From: Bacteroidales bacterium
GTDB taxonomy: Bacteria > Bacteroidota > Bacteroidia > Bacteroidales > UBA7960
Assembly (NCBI GenBank): GCA_003559855.1
Contig: PWJZ01000027.1
Span: 42,587-106,586, forward strand
Direction of reading: 5' to 3'
Length of the DNA stretch: 64,000 bases
Both the position numbers and the translations under genes were made by a program. A model generated the notes under the pieces. That model had not been told where the DNA came from, did no database searches, and saw nothing but the letters and a program-made list of their open reading frames with translations. Shown one piece after another: positions 28,655 through 38,059 of this stretch (the stretch's first letter is position 1; the number at the start of each line of letters is the position of its first letter).

Positions 28655-28717
28655 TGTTTTTTTATAAAATGCTTTTTAATTTGCCCCTCATGAAGTTTTT
28701 TTGTTGTTAAAGGCTGT

Positions 28718-28750
28718 TTTGTGAAGAGATATCTATTTTTTATAATTTTG
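28718..28750 (+). promoter_or_regulatory. probable promoter of the nitroreductase gene
   Basis: TTTG-N21-TAATTTTG lies 44 bases upstream of the ATG and matches the Bacteroidota -33/-7 pattern. Confidence 0.6.
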
Positions 28751-28794
28751 CCAATATTATAATTAATAATTTTAGAAAGTTTATCTGAGCGATT

Positions 28795-29340
28795 ATGAAA
28801 GATTTTTTGGAACTTGCCAATATTCGTGAAAGTGTGCGGCGCTACAAGGACGTTAAAGTGGAAAGGGAAAAGTTAGATAAGATCATTGAAGCATGCCGTC
28901 TGGCGCCGTCGGCCTGCAATTCACAACCGTGGAAATTTGTGGTGGTTGATGATCCGGAACTAAAGGATAAGGTGGCAGAAGCATCTTACGGACGGCTATT
29001 GAGATTCAACCGGTTTGCAATTCAGGCACCGGTGATAGTTGCACTTGTCGTTGAAAAGCCCACTTGGCTGGCAAAAATAGGAGGAGGTATAAAAGACAAG
29101 GATTTTCCCGTAATGGATAACGGTATTGTGGCATCATATTTTTGCCTTCAGGCCGCTGAACTTGATCTGGGCACATGTATGCTGGGTTGGTTTGACGAAA
29201 AAAAGGTAAAAGAGTTGCTCAATATACCGGAGTCGAAACGCGTCTCGCTATTGATCACCCTCGGATATCCCGCCAAAGACAGGAGAAAAAAGATCAGGAA
29301 GAGCATGGATGAGATACGTGCATATAACGGCTATGTGTAA
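28795..29340 (+). CDS. nitroreductase family FMN-dependent oxidoreductase
   Basis: A 181-residue flavoprotein. The FMN-binding N-terminus is 'RESVRRYKDVKVEREKLDKIIEACRLAPSACNSQPWKFVVVDD', typical of the family, and the C-terminal 'VSLLITLGYPAKDRRKKIRKSMDEI' fits the subgroup common in anaerobes. Members reduce nitro compounds, quinones or flavins with NAD(P)H as dimers. The natural substrate is unknown. It is divergent from the encapsulin operon and could share stress regulation with it, but only proximity supports that. Confidence 0.9.
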   Translation: MKDFLELANIRESVRRYKDVKVEREKLDKIIEACRLAPSACNSQPWKFVVVDDPELKDKVAEASYGRLLRFNRFAIQAPVIVALVVEKPTWLAKIGGGIKDKDFPVMDNGIVASYFCLQAAELDLGTCMLGWFDEKKVKELLNIPESKRVSLLITLGYPAKDRRKKIRKSMDEIRAYNGYV

Positions 29341-29434
29341 ATTAGTCGAATCCCGACTTTGCAGCAATCCTTACTGGATGAACAGATATATTTCACTGTT
29401 TGAAAAATCAGTCGGAGTGCGACTATATTATTTA

Positions 29435-31273
29435 TTATAGTGTTTCGGCTTCCTTCATCAAACCAAGTTCTTCAATTTTATCCTTGGTTACTACACCCTT
29501 GTAATCCCATTTTCTCAGCATGTAATATTCATCGAGCATTTCATCAATTCTGACGGTAGTACCTTTGGAATGTCCGAATTTAAAGGGTTCGTTCAATATT
29601 CTGCCGGGCAGGGTATCGTCTTTTCTGGTAAATCCTTCGCGGTTATTGAATAGCCTTTCAAGGTTCCATATTCTTTCACCTTTTTTGATCATTTCTTTTC
29701 CCGGTGTTTGGATGCCAGTAACTGCCGACCACAACATGGCGTAATGGTCGGGGTTGATTGCAAATTGTGTAAATATGCATGCACCCAAAGAATCAATAAC
29801 CGCTGTGTTATCCTGAAACAGTTTTACCAATCCCGGTTTGCCTTGTGCAGTGAACCGGTCAATTTCAAAGGGTGTAGCAATAGCTTCGGCACCTGCCAGG
29901 TATCCTCTCAGGTGGCAGCCTCCCCTGTTACAGGTAGCATAAGATATAGCCATTCCTTTAAGGCCGCGGGGATCATAAGCCGGCAATTCCAGTCCTTTTA
30001 CACTCATTGAAAGCTCCGGATGGCCATATTTTTCCGCAAGCCTTTTTGAACCTGAGCCTAATATTTTTCCTATCCCCTGGGCTTTGCCGATCTTTTCCGA
30101 AAGGGTTACAACAGCATCGCCATCGCCAAATCTGAGTTGCTTGCCAATAGCCTCGCGCATAAGTTCGTTGGTTTTCTTATCAAAAAAACCTTTTTCAGAA
30201 AGCTCCATGGCGCACGCTATGGTACTTCCCGTTGTAATAGTGTCAAGACCGTACTTGTTGCAGTTATAGTTGGCGTGAATTATTTTTTCAAGGGCATCGA
30301 CCATGCATAAACCACCGAAAGCCCAGATTGTTTCATATTCAGGACCTTTGCCTTTTGCTTTTACGGTTTGTGTGATCCTTGCGCATCCTATGGGGCAGCC
30401 GTAGCAAGGAGAGCGTTTTACAAAGTGAAGCTCTTTAAAGGTTTGGGGCGAAGTAGAGGGATAATTCAAAAATACTCCGTTCTGGAAGTTTTTTGTTGGA
30501 TAGGCTCCTATGTTATTTACTACATTAACAAGAACCGGTGTGCCGTACTCCTTAAGTATGTCCTTGGTTAAAGGAGCTTCGCCAATAAATTTACGCCATT
30601 CTCTGATAGCTTCTTTAACGGCTTTTTTATTGGCAACCGGGGTTTTTGTGTTGCCCTGAACAATGACAGCCTTGAGCTTTTTGGAACCGACGACAGCTCC
30701 TAAGCCGGAACGGCCTGCCGCATGGTTCCTTTCATTCATTATTGAGGCGAACAAAACCTGCTTTTCACCGGCTGTGCCAATGCATGCTATACCTGCTTTT
30801 TCATCACATTCGTTTGATAAAATATCTGTAGTATGATGAGCATCCTTTCCCCAAATTTCGGAAGCGTCACGGATTTCTGCTTTCCGGTTGTTTACAAAAA
30901 GATAGACGGGGCTTGAAGATTTACCTTCTATTGCTATCATATCAAAGCCGGTGGCTTTAAGCGCATAGCCGAAATGACCGCCCGAGCTCGAGCTAGTTAT
31001 GGTACCTGATAAGGGCGCTTTGGTAACCACGGTATAACGGCTTGTGGTGGGTGCATCAATACCGTTTAAAGCTCCGGTAGCAAAAAATAACTTGTTATCC
31101 TCACCCAGCGGGTCGCAATTTTTTGGCGTTTCATCAAAAAGGTATTTAACTCCCAATCCTCTGCCGCCAATGTATTTTATTATCGTTTCTTCAGGTATAT
31201 CTTCTATGCTGGTTCGGCGGTCAGTAAGATTTACCCTTAAAAGTTTGCCGTGATAACCGCCTTTTATTTCCAT
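29435..31273 (-). CDS. aor: aldehyde:ferredoxin oxidoreductase (tungsten-pterin enzyme)
   Basis: 612 residues, full length for the family. The N-terminal domain holds 'YIGGRGLGVKYLFDE' and 'SSSSGGHFGYALKATGFD', which contact the tungstopterin. The [4Fe-4S] ligands are 'CYGCPIGC' (about residues 288-295) and the Cys of 'DSLGAC' (about 500). The family oxidises aldehydes to carboxylates and passes electrons to ferredoxin, requires tungsten (rarely molybdenum), and is oxygen-sensitive. It lies 137 bases downstream of a deoC-like gene on the same strand, so acetaldehyde from deoxyribose 5-phosphate is a plausible substrate. Other aldehydes remain possible. Confidence 0.93.
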   Translation of the reverse strand: MEIKGGYHGKLLRVNLTDRRTSIEDIPEETIIKYIGGRGLGVKYLFDETPKNCDPLGEDNKLFFATGALNGIDAPTTSRYTVVTKAPLSGTITSSSSGGHFGYALKATGFDMIAIEGKSSSPVYLFVNNRKAEIRDASEIWGKDAHHTTDILSNECDEKAGIACIGTAGEKQVLFASIMNERNHAAGRSGLGAVVGSKKLKAVIVQGNTKTPVANKKAVKEAIREWRKFIGEAPLTKDILKEYGTPVLVNVVNNIGAYPTKNFQNGVFLNYPSTSPQTFKELHFVKRSPCYGCPIGCARITQTVKAKGKGPEYETIWAFGGLCMVDALEKIIHANYNCNKYGLDTITTGSTIACAMELSEKGFFDKKTNELMREAIGKQLRFGDGDAVVTLSEKIGKAQGIGKILGSGSKRLAEKYGHPELSMSVKGLELPAYDPRGLKGMAISYATCNRGGCHLRGYLAGAEAIATPFEIDRFTAQGKPGLVKLFQDNTAVIDSLGACIFTQFAINPDHYAMLWSAVTGIQTPGKEMIKKGERIWNLERLFNNREGFTRKDDTLPGRILNEPFKFGHSKGTTVRIDEMLDEYYMLRKWDYKGVVTKDKIEELGLMKEAETL

Positions 31274-31410
31274 TAGTTTATATTTTTATTATGCAATGAT
31301 ATGTGTTAAATTTTTATTGCCGGTTGCTGTTTTGCTAACTGCCGGTCACCGGTCTTTATTCATTGGTTTTGAGCTTCGTGTTCTGATTTTTGGCTTTATG
31401 ACCCAACTAA

Positions 31411-32361
31411 TCAAAAATCTTTATTTTTCAGATAATGGTTGTGCATGCACTTCCTGCAGCGGCTGTTTGCTTCTTCTTTTAGTTCCGCACGTTGTTTGGC
31501 ATTATATAAGAAGGGGCATATCTTACAGGGGATTATACCGGTTTTCAGCCATTCTTCGGGTGCATGAGCGAGCCATCCGAATGTTGAAATTATATTAAGG
31601 GGTGAGCTGGTGCCAATGCGGAACAGGCCGGGGTTTTGGAGTTCTTTTTTTTTGGCGCCTGCGTATATCAGTCTCATGGCTGTCATTGCATCGGAAACAC
31701 CTCCCGCAGCCTTAACACCCCTGTTGTCGCCAACCACCTCGCGCATTATCCTAATATGTTCAGGTAAAGCGCCGTAAGCATCCATGCCGGTCGAATTTTT
31801 TATAAAAGATGCTTTTGACCCGACAAACAACTCGCACATTCTATATAGCTCTTTAACGGTCAGCTCGGACGACCTGATTATGACCTTGACTTTCTCTCCG
31901 TCGGCGGCATCACAAACCGCATTTATCTCCCCAAGGGTATATTGAGGGTTTTTCTTGAAGCGCCCAACGTTGACAACCATATCAAACTCAATATTTCCTT
32001 TACCCTCTCCGCGCAATTGACGACTTTTTGCTACAACATGCTCTGTTTGTAATGCTTTCATTTCAATGTCAAGTTTTCCCAATGGGAAATCTATAACATA
32101 ACATTCCCTGATGCCGGAACCCTTTAAGGCTTTCGGCAATATATCAATAACTTCCACAGGATTGACGCATACGGAAGCACACTTTAAAGATTTTGCCCAA
32201 TCAGCCATTTTCAGAATCCCGGCTTCCTGTGTGTCAGCTTTCAAATCGGTAATGTCAAGAAAAGAAGCAAGCCTGGCAGTGGTAAAAGAGTCAATCAAAA
32301 TTTTCATCTCATCAATTGGAAATGTAACTAAGGGCGTTTTTTTTATGGTTGTTGCTGCCAT
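31411..32361 (-). CDS. deoC: deoxyribose-phosphate aldolase (DeoC) with cysteine-rich C-terminal extension
   Basis: The aldolase core has the conserved 'FDMVVNVG' (catalytic Asp), the Schiff-base lysine in 'FIKNSTGM' (usually KTSTG) and the second lysine in 'VKAAGGVSD'. It cleaves deoxyribose 5-phosphate to glyceraldehyde 3-phosphate and acetaldehyde. At 316 residues it is longer than the usual ~220-260. The N-terminal ~40 residues and a C-terminal extension of ~50 are extra, and the tail carries two Cys-x2-Cys pairs, 'CKICPF' and 'CRKCMHNH', which could bind zinc or an Fe-S cluster. Downstream in the same direction is the aldehyde:ferredoxin oxidoreductase, which could consume the acetaldehyde. 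Confidence 0.88.
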   Translation of the reverse strand: MAATTIKKTPLVTFPIDEMKILIDSFTTARLASFLDITDLKADTQEAGILKMADWAKSLKCASVCVNPVEVIDILPKALKGSGIRECYVIDFPLGKLDIEMKALQTEHVVAKSRQLRGEGKGNIEFDMVVNVGRFKKNPQYTLGEINAVCDAADGEKVKVIIRSSELTVKELYRMCELFVGSKASFIKNSTGMDAYGALPEHIRIMREVVGDNRGVKAAGGVSDAMTAMRLIYAGAKKKELQNPGLFRIGTSSPLNIISTFGWLAHAPEEWLKTGIIPCKICPFLYNAKQRAELKEEANSRCRKCMHNHYLKNKDF

Positions 32362-32846
32362 ATATATAGTATGATTAATATGTACAAGCTATTTGATTTT
32401 TTGTAAAACTACAAAAAAATATGCTTATGATATTATTAACGTTTTTTCAAACCGCTTTTGTACAAAACAAATGTAAAGCTTATAATTTGCTTCAGGAAAA
32501 TGAATTTGGTTATTAGTTTATATTTACTTAACTTTGTTTTTTCTTAAAAAAAAAAGTACAACTGACATGTTATTATGCAAGCTCTTTTAAAAATATAATG
32601 GCTTCAGCAATGTGAAACCAGTGGTTATGCATACTTTAAATTTTTGTATATTACTCTGAAGATAAATTAAACGATACTCGAATTATCTTGCTTGCATTTA
32701 AAAATTATATAACATGTTTTTCCTTTAAATAACGAGGGCTTTAAAAAATTAATTATATTTTTTTACAATTATAATTGATGAAAATGTTATGTTTCGAAAA
32801 ATAGAATTGTTTTTATAATTCAGAAGTATAAATACATTTCAAGCGA
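32362..32846. other. divergent intergenic region between deoC and metH, with a long metH leader
   Basis: 485 AT-rich bases with no ORF. A strong promoter for metH sits at 32505-32536, which leaves a leader of ~300 bases. The leader contains TATGCA ... TGCATA (near 32575 and 32628) and small hairpins, but I do not recognise a known SAM, cobalamin or THF riboswitch. A minus-strand TACATTTG at 32468-32475 could be a -7 element for deoC, without a clear -33. Confidence 0.55.
32505..32536 (+). promoter_or_regulatory. probable promoter of metH-metF
   Basis: TTTG-N20-TAACTTTG, an exact match to the Bacteroidota consensus with optimal spacing. It lies about 310 bases upstream of the metH ATG. Confidence 0.6.
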
Positions 32847-35800
32847 ATGAAAATACAGGAAGCTATAGGTAATAAAATATTAGTTCTTGATGGCGCCATG
32901 GGTACCATGTTGCAGTTGGAGAATTTGGATGAGGATGTTTTCAGGGGTACTATGTTCGGTGAGCATTCTGTTTGTTTGGAAGGGTTAAATGATATACTTG
33001 TACTAACCAGGCCAGGGGTTGTAAAAAAAATACATCAGGGTTACCTTGAAGCAGGTGCCGACATAATCACAACTAATACTTTCAATGCCAATTATATCAG
33101 CCTGAAACAGTATGAGCTTGGTTCATATGTTTATGAAATAAATCATAAAGCTGCCGGTTTGGCGAAAGATGCAATTGCCGGCTATAATAATAAATGCAGG
33201 GTTAAATCTTGTTTTGTGGCCGGTGCTATCGGGCCGACCGGGAAAACGGCTTCTGTTTCGCCTGATATTAAGAATTCCTCATATCGTGATGTTACGTTTG
33301 ATGATCTTTTTGAATCATATCGTCTTCAGGCGCAGGGATTAATAGATGGCGGGGTTGATATTCTGATGGTAGAGACAGTGTTTGATACTTTAAATGCCCG
33401 GGCAGCTCTCTATGCCATAAACGAAATACGCTCGGGGCTGAAAAGAGACATACCTGTATTGGTTTCGGTTACCATAGATGAAAGCGGTCGTAATTTTTCC
33501 GGTCAAACGGTTGAAGCTTTTTATAATTCGCTATTTCCATTCTCTTTATTTTCGATAGGTATTAACTGTTCATTCAGCGGTGATAAGATGGGGCCATATC
33601 TGAAAAGGCTTTCTGTTAAGTCTCAATTGCCCGTTAGCGTTTATCCCAATACGGGACTTCCCGGTGTTTTTGGCGATTATGACCAATCGCCTGGCCAGAT
33701 GGCAGAACAGATAGAAACTTTTTGCAGGGAGGGACTTGTCAATATAGTTGGTGGCTGTTGCGGAAGCAGGCCGGATCATATCAAAGCAATCGCAGAAACA
33801 GCTGCAAGGTATAAACCACGTGTTATTCAACAAAATCCACCTACAACACGTTTAAGCGGTTTGCAATCTTTGGGTGTAAAAGACAGTACCAGGATTATCA
33901 GAATTTCTGAAAAAACACATGTGACAGGTTCGAAAAGGTTTGCACGGCTGATAAGAGAAGAAAAGTATGAGGAAGCCCTGGAAATTGCAAGGGATCAGAT
34001 TACTGAAGGTGCTGATATTCTGAACATTAGTCTGGATGAAGGCATGATCGATACCCAAAAGGCGATTGTTACATTTCTTAACTGTCTTACTGCCGAGCCT
34101 GATATTGCCAATGTGCCGTTAATGCTTGATTCTTCAGATTTTGAAGTAATAAAAAACGGGTTGAAATGTTTGCAGGGACGCTCAATTATTAATTCCATAA
34201 GCTTAAAAGAGGGTGAAGATGTTTTTAAACAGAAAGCTTATGAGTCAAAGAAGTTTGGAGCTGTTGTTGTGGTGATGGCTATAGACGAAAAAGGGCAGGC
34301 TGATACTTTTGGCAGAAAAAAAGAAATATGCAGGCGGGCGTATGATATTTTAACCGTAGAGCTCAATTTTCAACCCGAAGATATTATCTTTGACCCCGGA
34401 GTTTTGGCTATTGGTACGGAAATTGAAAGTCATAATAACTATGCTGTTGAATTCATTGATTCCATCAGGTGGATTAAGCAAAACCTTCCCTATACTAAGG
34501 TAAATGCGGGTATTAGCAATATTTCATATGCGTTTTGTGGTAATAACTATCTCAGAGATATAATAAATTCCGTTTTTCTTTATCATTGTGAACAAGCCGG
34601 ATTAGATTTTGCCATAATAAATCCTTCTCAGATAATCGATTATCATGATATTCCGGCAAAGATCCGAAAAGCTGCCGAAGATCTGGTTTTGAACAGGCGG
34701 GAAAACGCCACCGAAAGGCTTGTTAAAATTGCATCAGGGTTCAGAAGCAAAAGCTTTTCCTATGAACAAAAGAGTACCTGGCGTAAGCAAGACCCCGAAA
34801 ACCGCATAATATACGCTTTATGTAACGGTTTTGCCAATTTTATCGAGAAAGATATTGAGGAGCTGATGAACAAACATGATAATGCCCTCGAAATTATTCA
34901 AGGTCCGCTGATGGAGGGTATGAAGAGGGTGGGAGATCTTTTCAGCAGTGGAAAGATGTTTTTGCCACAGGTGATAAAAAGTACCCGGGTTATGAACAGG
35001 GCCGTCGAATATTTAACCATGAAAATCGGAAAACATTACAGCTCAGCGGCTGAATCCGAAAAGGTTAAAAAGAAGATCCTGCTGGCTACGGTTGAAGGAG
35101 ATGTTCACGATATTGGGAAAAATATTATTGCACTGGTATTACGATCAAATAATTACAATGTGATTGATCTTGGTATTATGGTGCCGAATAAGGATGTTAT
35201 TAGCGCCATAGAGCATGAAAAACCCGATATTGTCGGCTTGAGTGGTTTGATATCTGCTGCGCTTGATAAGATGACGGATATTGTCAAAATTATGGAGCTG
35301 AAAAATTTCAGAATACCTGTTTTGCTTGGAGGTGCTGCTACTTCGGCACTGCATACAGCCGTAAAAGTGGCACCATTTTACGGCGGCACCGTTATTCAAG
35401 TACCTGACGTTGTACAAAGTATTACTGTTGTCAACAAACTGTTAGACTCTGATGCGGGCAGTGAAATTCAAAAGATACGAGAGCATCAGAAAAGGTTAAG
35501 GACAAGGTATATTAAGAAAAAAACTGCATCCAGGCTGCTTTCTCTGGAAGAAGCCCGTAAAATGAGGTACCGTTATAAAATGGAGCGACCGGTAAAGCCG
35601 AGGCTGCTTGGAACAAAGCTGTTTGACAATTTTGATTTAAACCAGCTGAGAAGATATATTGACTGGACACCTTTTTTTCATGGCTGGGGGTTAAAGGGTA
35701 AATATCCTTCAATATTTGAAAAGGAGCGAATAGGTAGTGAGGCGGAAAGACTTTTCGGGGAAGCGTATGCAATGCTTGACGATATTGAGAAAAATAAACT

Positions 35801-36503
35801 CATCCGCCCCAGGGGTATCATAGGTTTGTTTCCGGCCAACTCAAAAGATGATGATGTACTCATCTTCAAGGATGATAAAAGGAAGGATGTGATTATGAAA
35901 ATTCCTATGCTAAGGCAGCAGCAGGTTAAGGATAAAGATGGTTTTACATTGTCGCTGGCAGATTTTATTGCCCCTGTTGATCCGGGAATTGAGGATTATT
36001 TTGGCGGTTTTGCAGTTACCACGGGTATTGGTATAGAAAAGTATTTACAGACATTTAAAGAAAACGGCGACAGCTATAATAGTATAATGTTTCGTTTGAT
36101 CGCCGACAGGCTTGTAGAGGCTGCTGCTGAGATAATGCATGTGTGGGTCCGAAAGAAATACTGGGGTTATGTGCCCGACGAAAACCTGAGTATAGTTGAT
36201 CTTATCAAAGGAAAGTTTAAAGGCATCAGGCCTGCAGTAGGATACCCCGCCTGCCCTGACCACAGACTGAAGAAATATTTGTTTGACCTTCTTAAGGTGG
36301 AAGAAAGAATAGGTATTTCATTGACTGATATCTATGCTATGAAACCGGCAAGCTCTGTGTCAGGGTTTTACCTGGCTAATGATGCTTCAAAATATTTTGG
36401 CGTTGGAAAAATAGGTAAGGATCAGATAAGCGACTATGCTGACAGGCAAGGGCTTGACGTTGAAAAAACTGAAAAATGGCTTTATTTTGCTTTAAACAAA
36501 TAA
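32847..36503 (+). CDS. metH: cobalamin-dependent methionine synthase
   Basis: MetH transfers a methyl group from methyl-THF via cobalamin to homocysteine. All modules are present in 1218 residues. The homocysteine domain (1-325) starts 'DGAMGTML' and has the zinc cysteines in 'NCSFSGD' and 'GGCCGSRPDHI'. The pterin domain spans ~350-610. The helical cap (~640-735) is followed by the B12 domain, whose cobalt ligand is His ~754 in 'EGDVHDIGKN'. The AdoMet reactivation domain (~900-1218) has 'RPAVGYPACPDH'. It heads the methyl block; metF starts 16 bases after its stop. Confidence 0.97.
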   Translation: MKIQEAIGNKILVLDGAMGTMLQLENLDEDVFRGTMFGEHSVCLEGLNDILVLTRPGVVKKIHQGYLEAGADIITTNTFNANYISLKQYELGSYVYEINHKAAGLAKDAIAGYNNKCRVKSCFVAGAIGPTGKTASVSPDIKNSSYRDVTFDDLFESYRLQAQGLIDGGVDILMVETVFDTLNARAALYAINEIRSGLKRDIPVLVSVTIDESGRNFSGQTVEAFYNSLFPFSLFSIGINCSFSGDKMGPYLKRLSVKSQLPVSVYPNTGLPGVFGDYDQSPGQMAEQIETFCREGLVNIVGGCCGSRPDHIKAIAETAARYKPRVIQQNPPTTRLSGLQSLGVKDSTRIIRISEKTHVTGSKRFARLIREEKYEEALEIARDQITEGADILNISLDEGMIDTQKAIVTFLNCLTAEPDIANVPLMLDSSDFEVIKNGLKCLQGRSIINSISLKEGEDVFKQKAYESKKFGAVVVVMAIDEKGQADTFGRKKEICRRAYDILTVELNFQPEDIIFDPGVLAIGTEIESHNNYAVEFIDSIRWIKQNLPYTKVNAGISNISYAFCGNNYLRDIINSVFLYHCEQAGLDFAIINPSQIIDYHDIPAKIRKAAEDLVLNRRENATERLVKIASGFRSKSFSYEQKSTWRKQDPENRIIYALCNGFANFIEKDIEELMNKHDNALEIIQGPLMEGMKRVGDLFSSGKMFLPQVIKSTRVMNRAVEYLTMKIGKHYSSAAESEKVKKKILLATVEGDVHDIGKNIIALVLRSNNYNVIDLGIMVPNKDVISAIEHEKPDIVGLSGLISAALDKMTDIVKIMELKNFRIPVLLGGAATSALHTAVKVAPFYGGTVIQVPDVVQSITVVNKLLDSDAGSEIQKIREHQKRLRTRYIKKKTASRLLSLEEARKMRYRYKMERPVKPRLLGTKLFDNFDLNQLRRYIDWTPFFHGWGLKGKYPSIFEKERIGSEAERLFGEAYAMLDDIEKNKLIRPRGIIGLFPANSKDDDVLIFKDDKRKDVIMKIPMLRQQQVKDKDGFTLSLADFIAPVDPGIEDYFGGFAVTTGIGIEKYLQTFKENGDSYNSIMFRLIADRLVEAAAEIMHVWVRKKYWGYVPDENLSIVDLIKGKFKGIRPAVGYPACPDHRLKKYLFDLLKVEERIGISLTDIYAMKPASSVSGFYLANDASKYFGVGKIGKDQISDYADRQGLDVEKTEKWLYFALNK

Positions 36504-36519
36504 CCAAACTAAGAACACT

Positions 36520-37443
36520 ATGAAAATTACTGAAATTTTTGAAAGACAAAAAAGGACGTTTTCATTTGAATTTTTTCCACCCGGCGATTATCTGACGGCA
36601 GTGAAGTTTGGCATCAATGCCGGGCAATTAATAAAGCTTTATCCCTCATTTGTTTCTATAACATATGGCGCCGGTGGATGTACACAAACCAATACTTTCG
36701 ATCTGGTCGACCTTTTTCATAATGAACTGGGCTTTACATGCATGGCACACTATACATGTGTTAATGCTACCAGGGAAAAGATAGCTTACGACATGAGAAT
36801 TCTGCAGGATATGGGAATTCAAAATGTTATGTTGATAAGGGGTGATAAACCCAAAGACAAACCTTTGGTTTTTCCCAATCCTGACGGGTTCAATTATGGC
36901 AGCGACCTTGTTAAGTTTGTCAGGGAACGTTATGATTTTTGTATTGGTGCCGGTGCTTATCCCGAAAAACATACTGAAGCCCTATCATTGAAAAAAGATC
37001 TCGAAAATCTTAAAATTAAAATAGATGCCGGGGCTGATTTTCTGATAACACAAATGTTTTTCGACAATAAATATTACTGGGATTTTGTTAACAAGGCTAT
37101 ACAAAAAGGTATCAAATGCAGAATAATACCTGGTATTATTCCGATAACAAACTTCAAGCAGATAAGTAAATTCGCTGAATTAACAGGATCAACAATTCCG
37201 AAAAAAATATTTAAAAAGATTAAAGCATATCAGGATAATCCGAAAGAAATTTACAAGATCGGTCTTGACCTGGCAATAGAACAAGTCACTGATTTGCTTG
37301 AAAATGATGCTCCCGGCATTCATTTTTATACATTAAACAAAAGCAGGGTGGCTATAAAATTGTATGAATCGCTTTCTGGAGATTTTAAAGATGTGAAGAT
37401 GCTTTATGAAAAGAGTTTGACACCACATATGCCGGCTCCCTGA
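36520..37443 (+). CDS. metF: methylenetetrahydrofolate reductase
   Basis: MetF reduces 5,10-methylene-THF to 5-methyl-THF with FAD. The 307-residue TIM barrel begins 'FSFEFFPPGDYLTAVKFG', includes 'SITYGAGGCTQTNTFDLV' and 'NVMLIRGDKP', and has the family's C-terminal 'GIHFYTLNKSRVA'. It lies 16 bases after metH and supplies that enzyme's methyl donor. In an anaerobe it can also run in the oxidative direction on methyl groups coming from the corrinoid system, with an electron acceptor that is not visible here. Confidence 0.96.
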   Translation: MKITEIFERQKRTFSFEFFPPGDYLTAVKFGINAGQLIKLYPSFVSITYGAGGCTQTNTFDLVDLFHNELGFTCMAHYTCVNATREKIAYDMRILQDMGIQNVMLIRGDKPKDKPLVFPNPDGFNYGSDLVKFVRERYDFCIGAGAYPEKHTEALSLKKDLENLKIKIDAGADFLITQMFFDNKYYWDFVNKAIQKGIKCRIIPGIIPITNFKQISKFAELTGSTIPKKIFKKIKAYQDNPKEIYKIGLDLAIEQVTDLLENDAPGIHFYTLNKSRVAIKLYESLSGDFKDVKMLYEKSLTPHMPAP

Positions 37444-38059
37444 CAATAATTTTATATTGCATAAGATTTTGCAATACTGTCAATATTTTTAAAGGCAAAA
37501 GAAACGATGATCTCATTGAAGAGTTAATTGTCTTAATAATTCTGAAATAAAACTTGTGTTTAAGAATCTATTATATATCTTTGTAAAATCAAAGAAAAAT
37601 TGATTAGTTTAGTGATTGTACGGCATATTTTTCATAAAAAATACAAAGCTGAATATAATATAAAAGATGTTTTATTTATCAGACAGTCTTTGATATTATT
37701 ATGAATGGCAGCCGGGGTGTTCAATTAGGGCTTTGATCTGTTTATTGCAGGTTTTTATCGGAATTTGCAAAATCTATACTCCCATGCATCCCACAATTTT
37801 CTCTCAAATGAGAGGGTTTAGCGATCTTGAGAAACGGCGGTACGGCCGGAAAACAGGCTGAACGTTACTGAAACATTGCTCCGATATGCGATCTATAGCC
37901 TTCGGAATATGTCAAATGCTATATAATAAATAATTGAAAAAATTATTTGAAAAATTAAAAGTAATTTTATGTAAGAATTACTTGTGTTGTTGTTGATAAT
38001 TGTAATATTTCAAAAACAAGAATGGTAACACATTTTTAATAATAATAAAATTTATAATT
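37444..38059. other. long intergenic region and leader upstream of the corrinoid-protein gene
   Basis: 616 bases with no ORF. A promoter candidate at 37553-37583 would give a leader of ~470 bases. That leader is less AT-rich than other spacers at 37705-37910, and contains small hairpins such as CTCTC-AAAT-GAGAG (~37803) and CGGC-GGTAC-GGCCG (~37834). This is compatible with a structured RNA, but it does not match a riboswitch motif that I know. Confidence 0.5.
37553..37583 (+). promoter_or_regulatory. probable promoter of the corrinoid/MttB operon
   Basis: CTTG-N19-TATCTTTG lies ~475 bases upstream of the corrinoid-protein ATG. The -7 element is an exact consensus match and the -33 element has one mismatch. 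Confidence 0.5.

Noticed and set aside
32362-38059. Known SAM, SAH, THF or cobalamin riboswitches upstream of metH or the corrinoid gene
   Set aside because: I could not find the conserved core sequences of these classes by eye; the leaders are reported only as unexplained.
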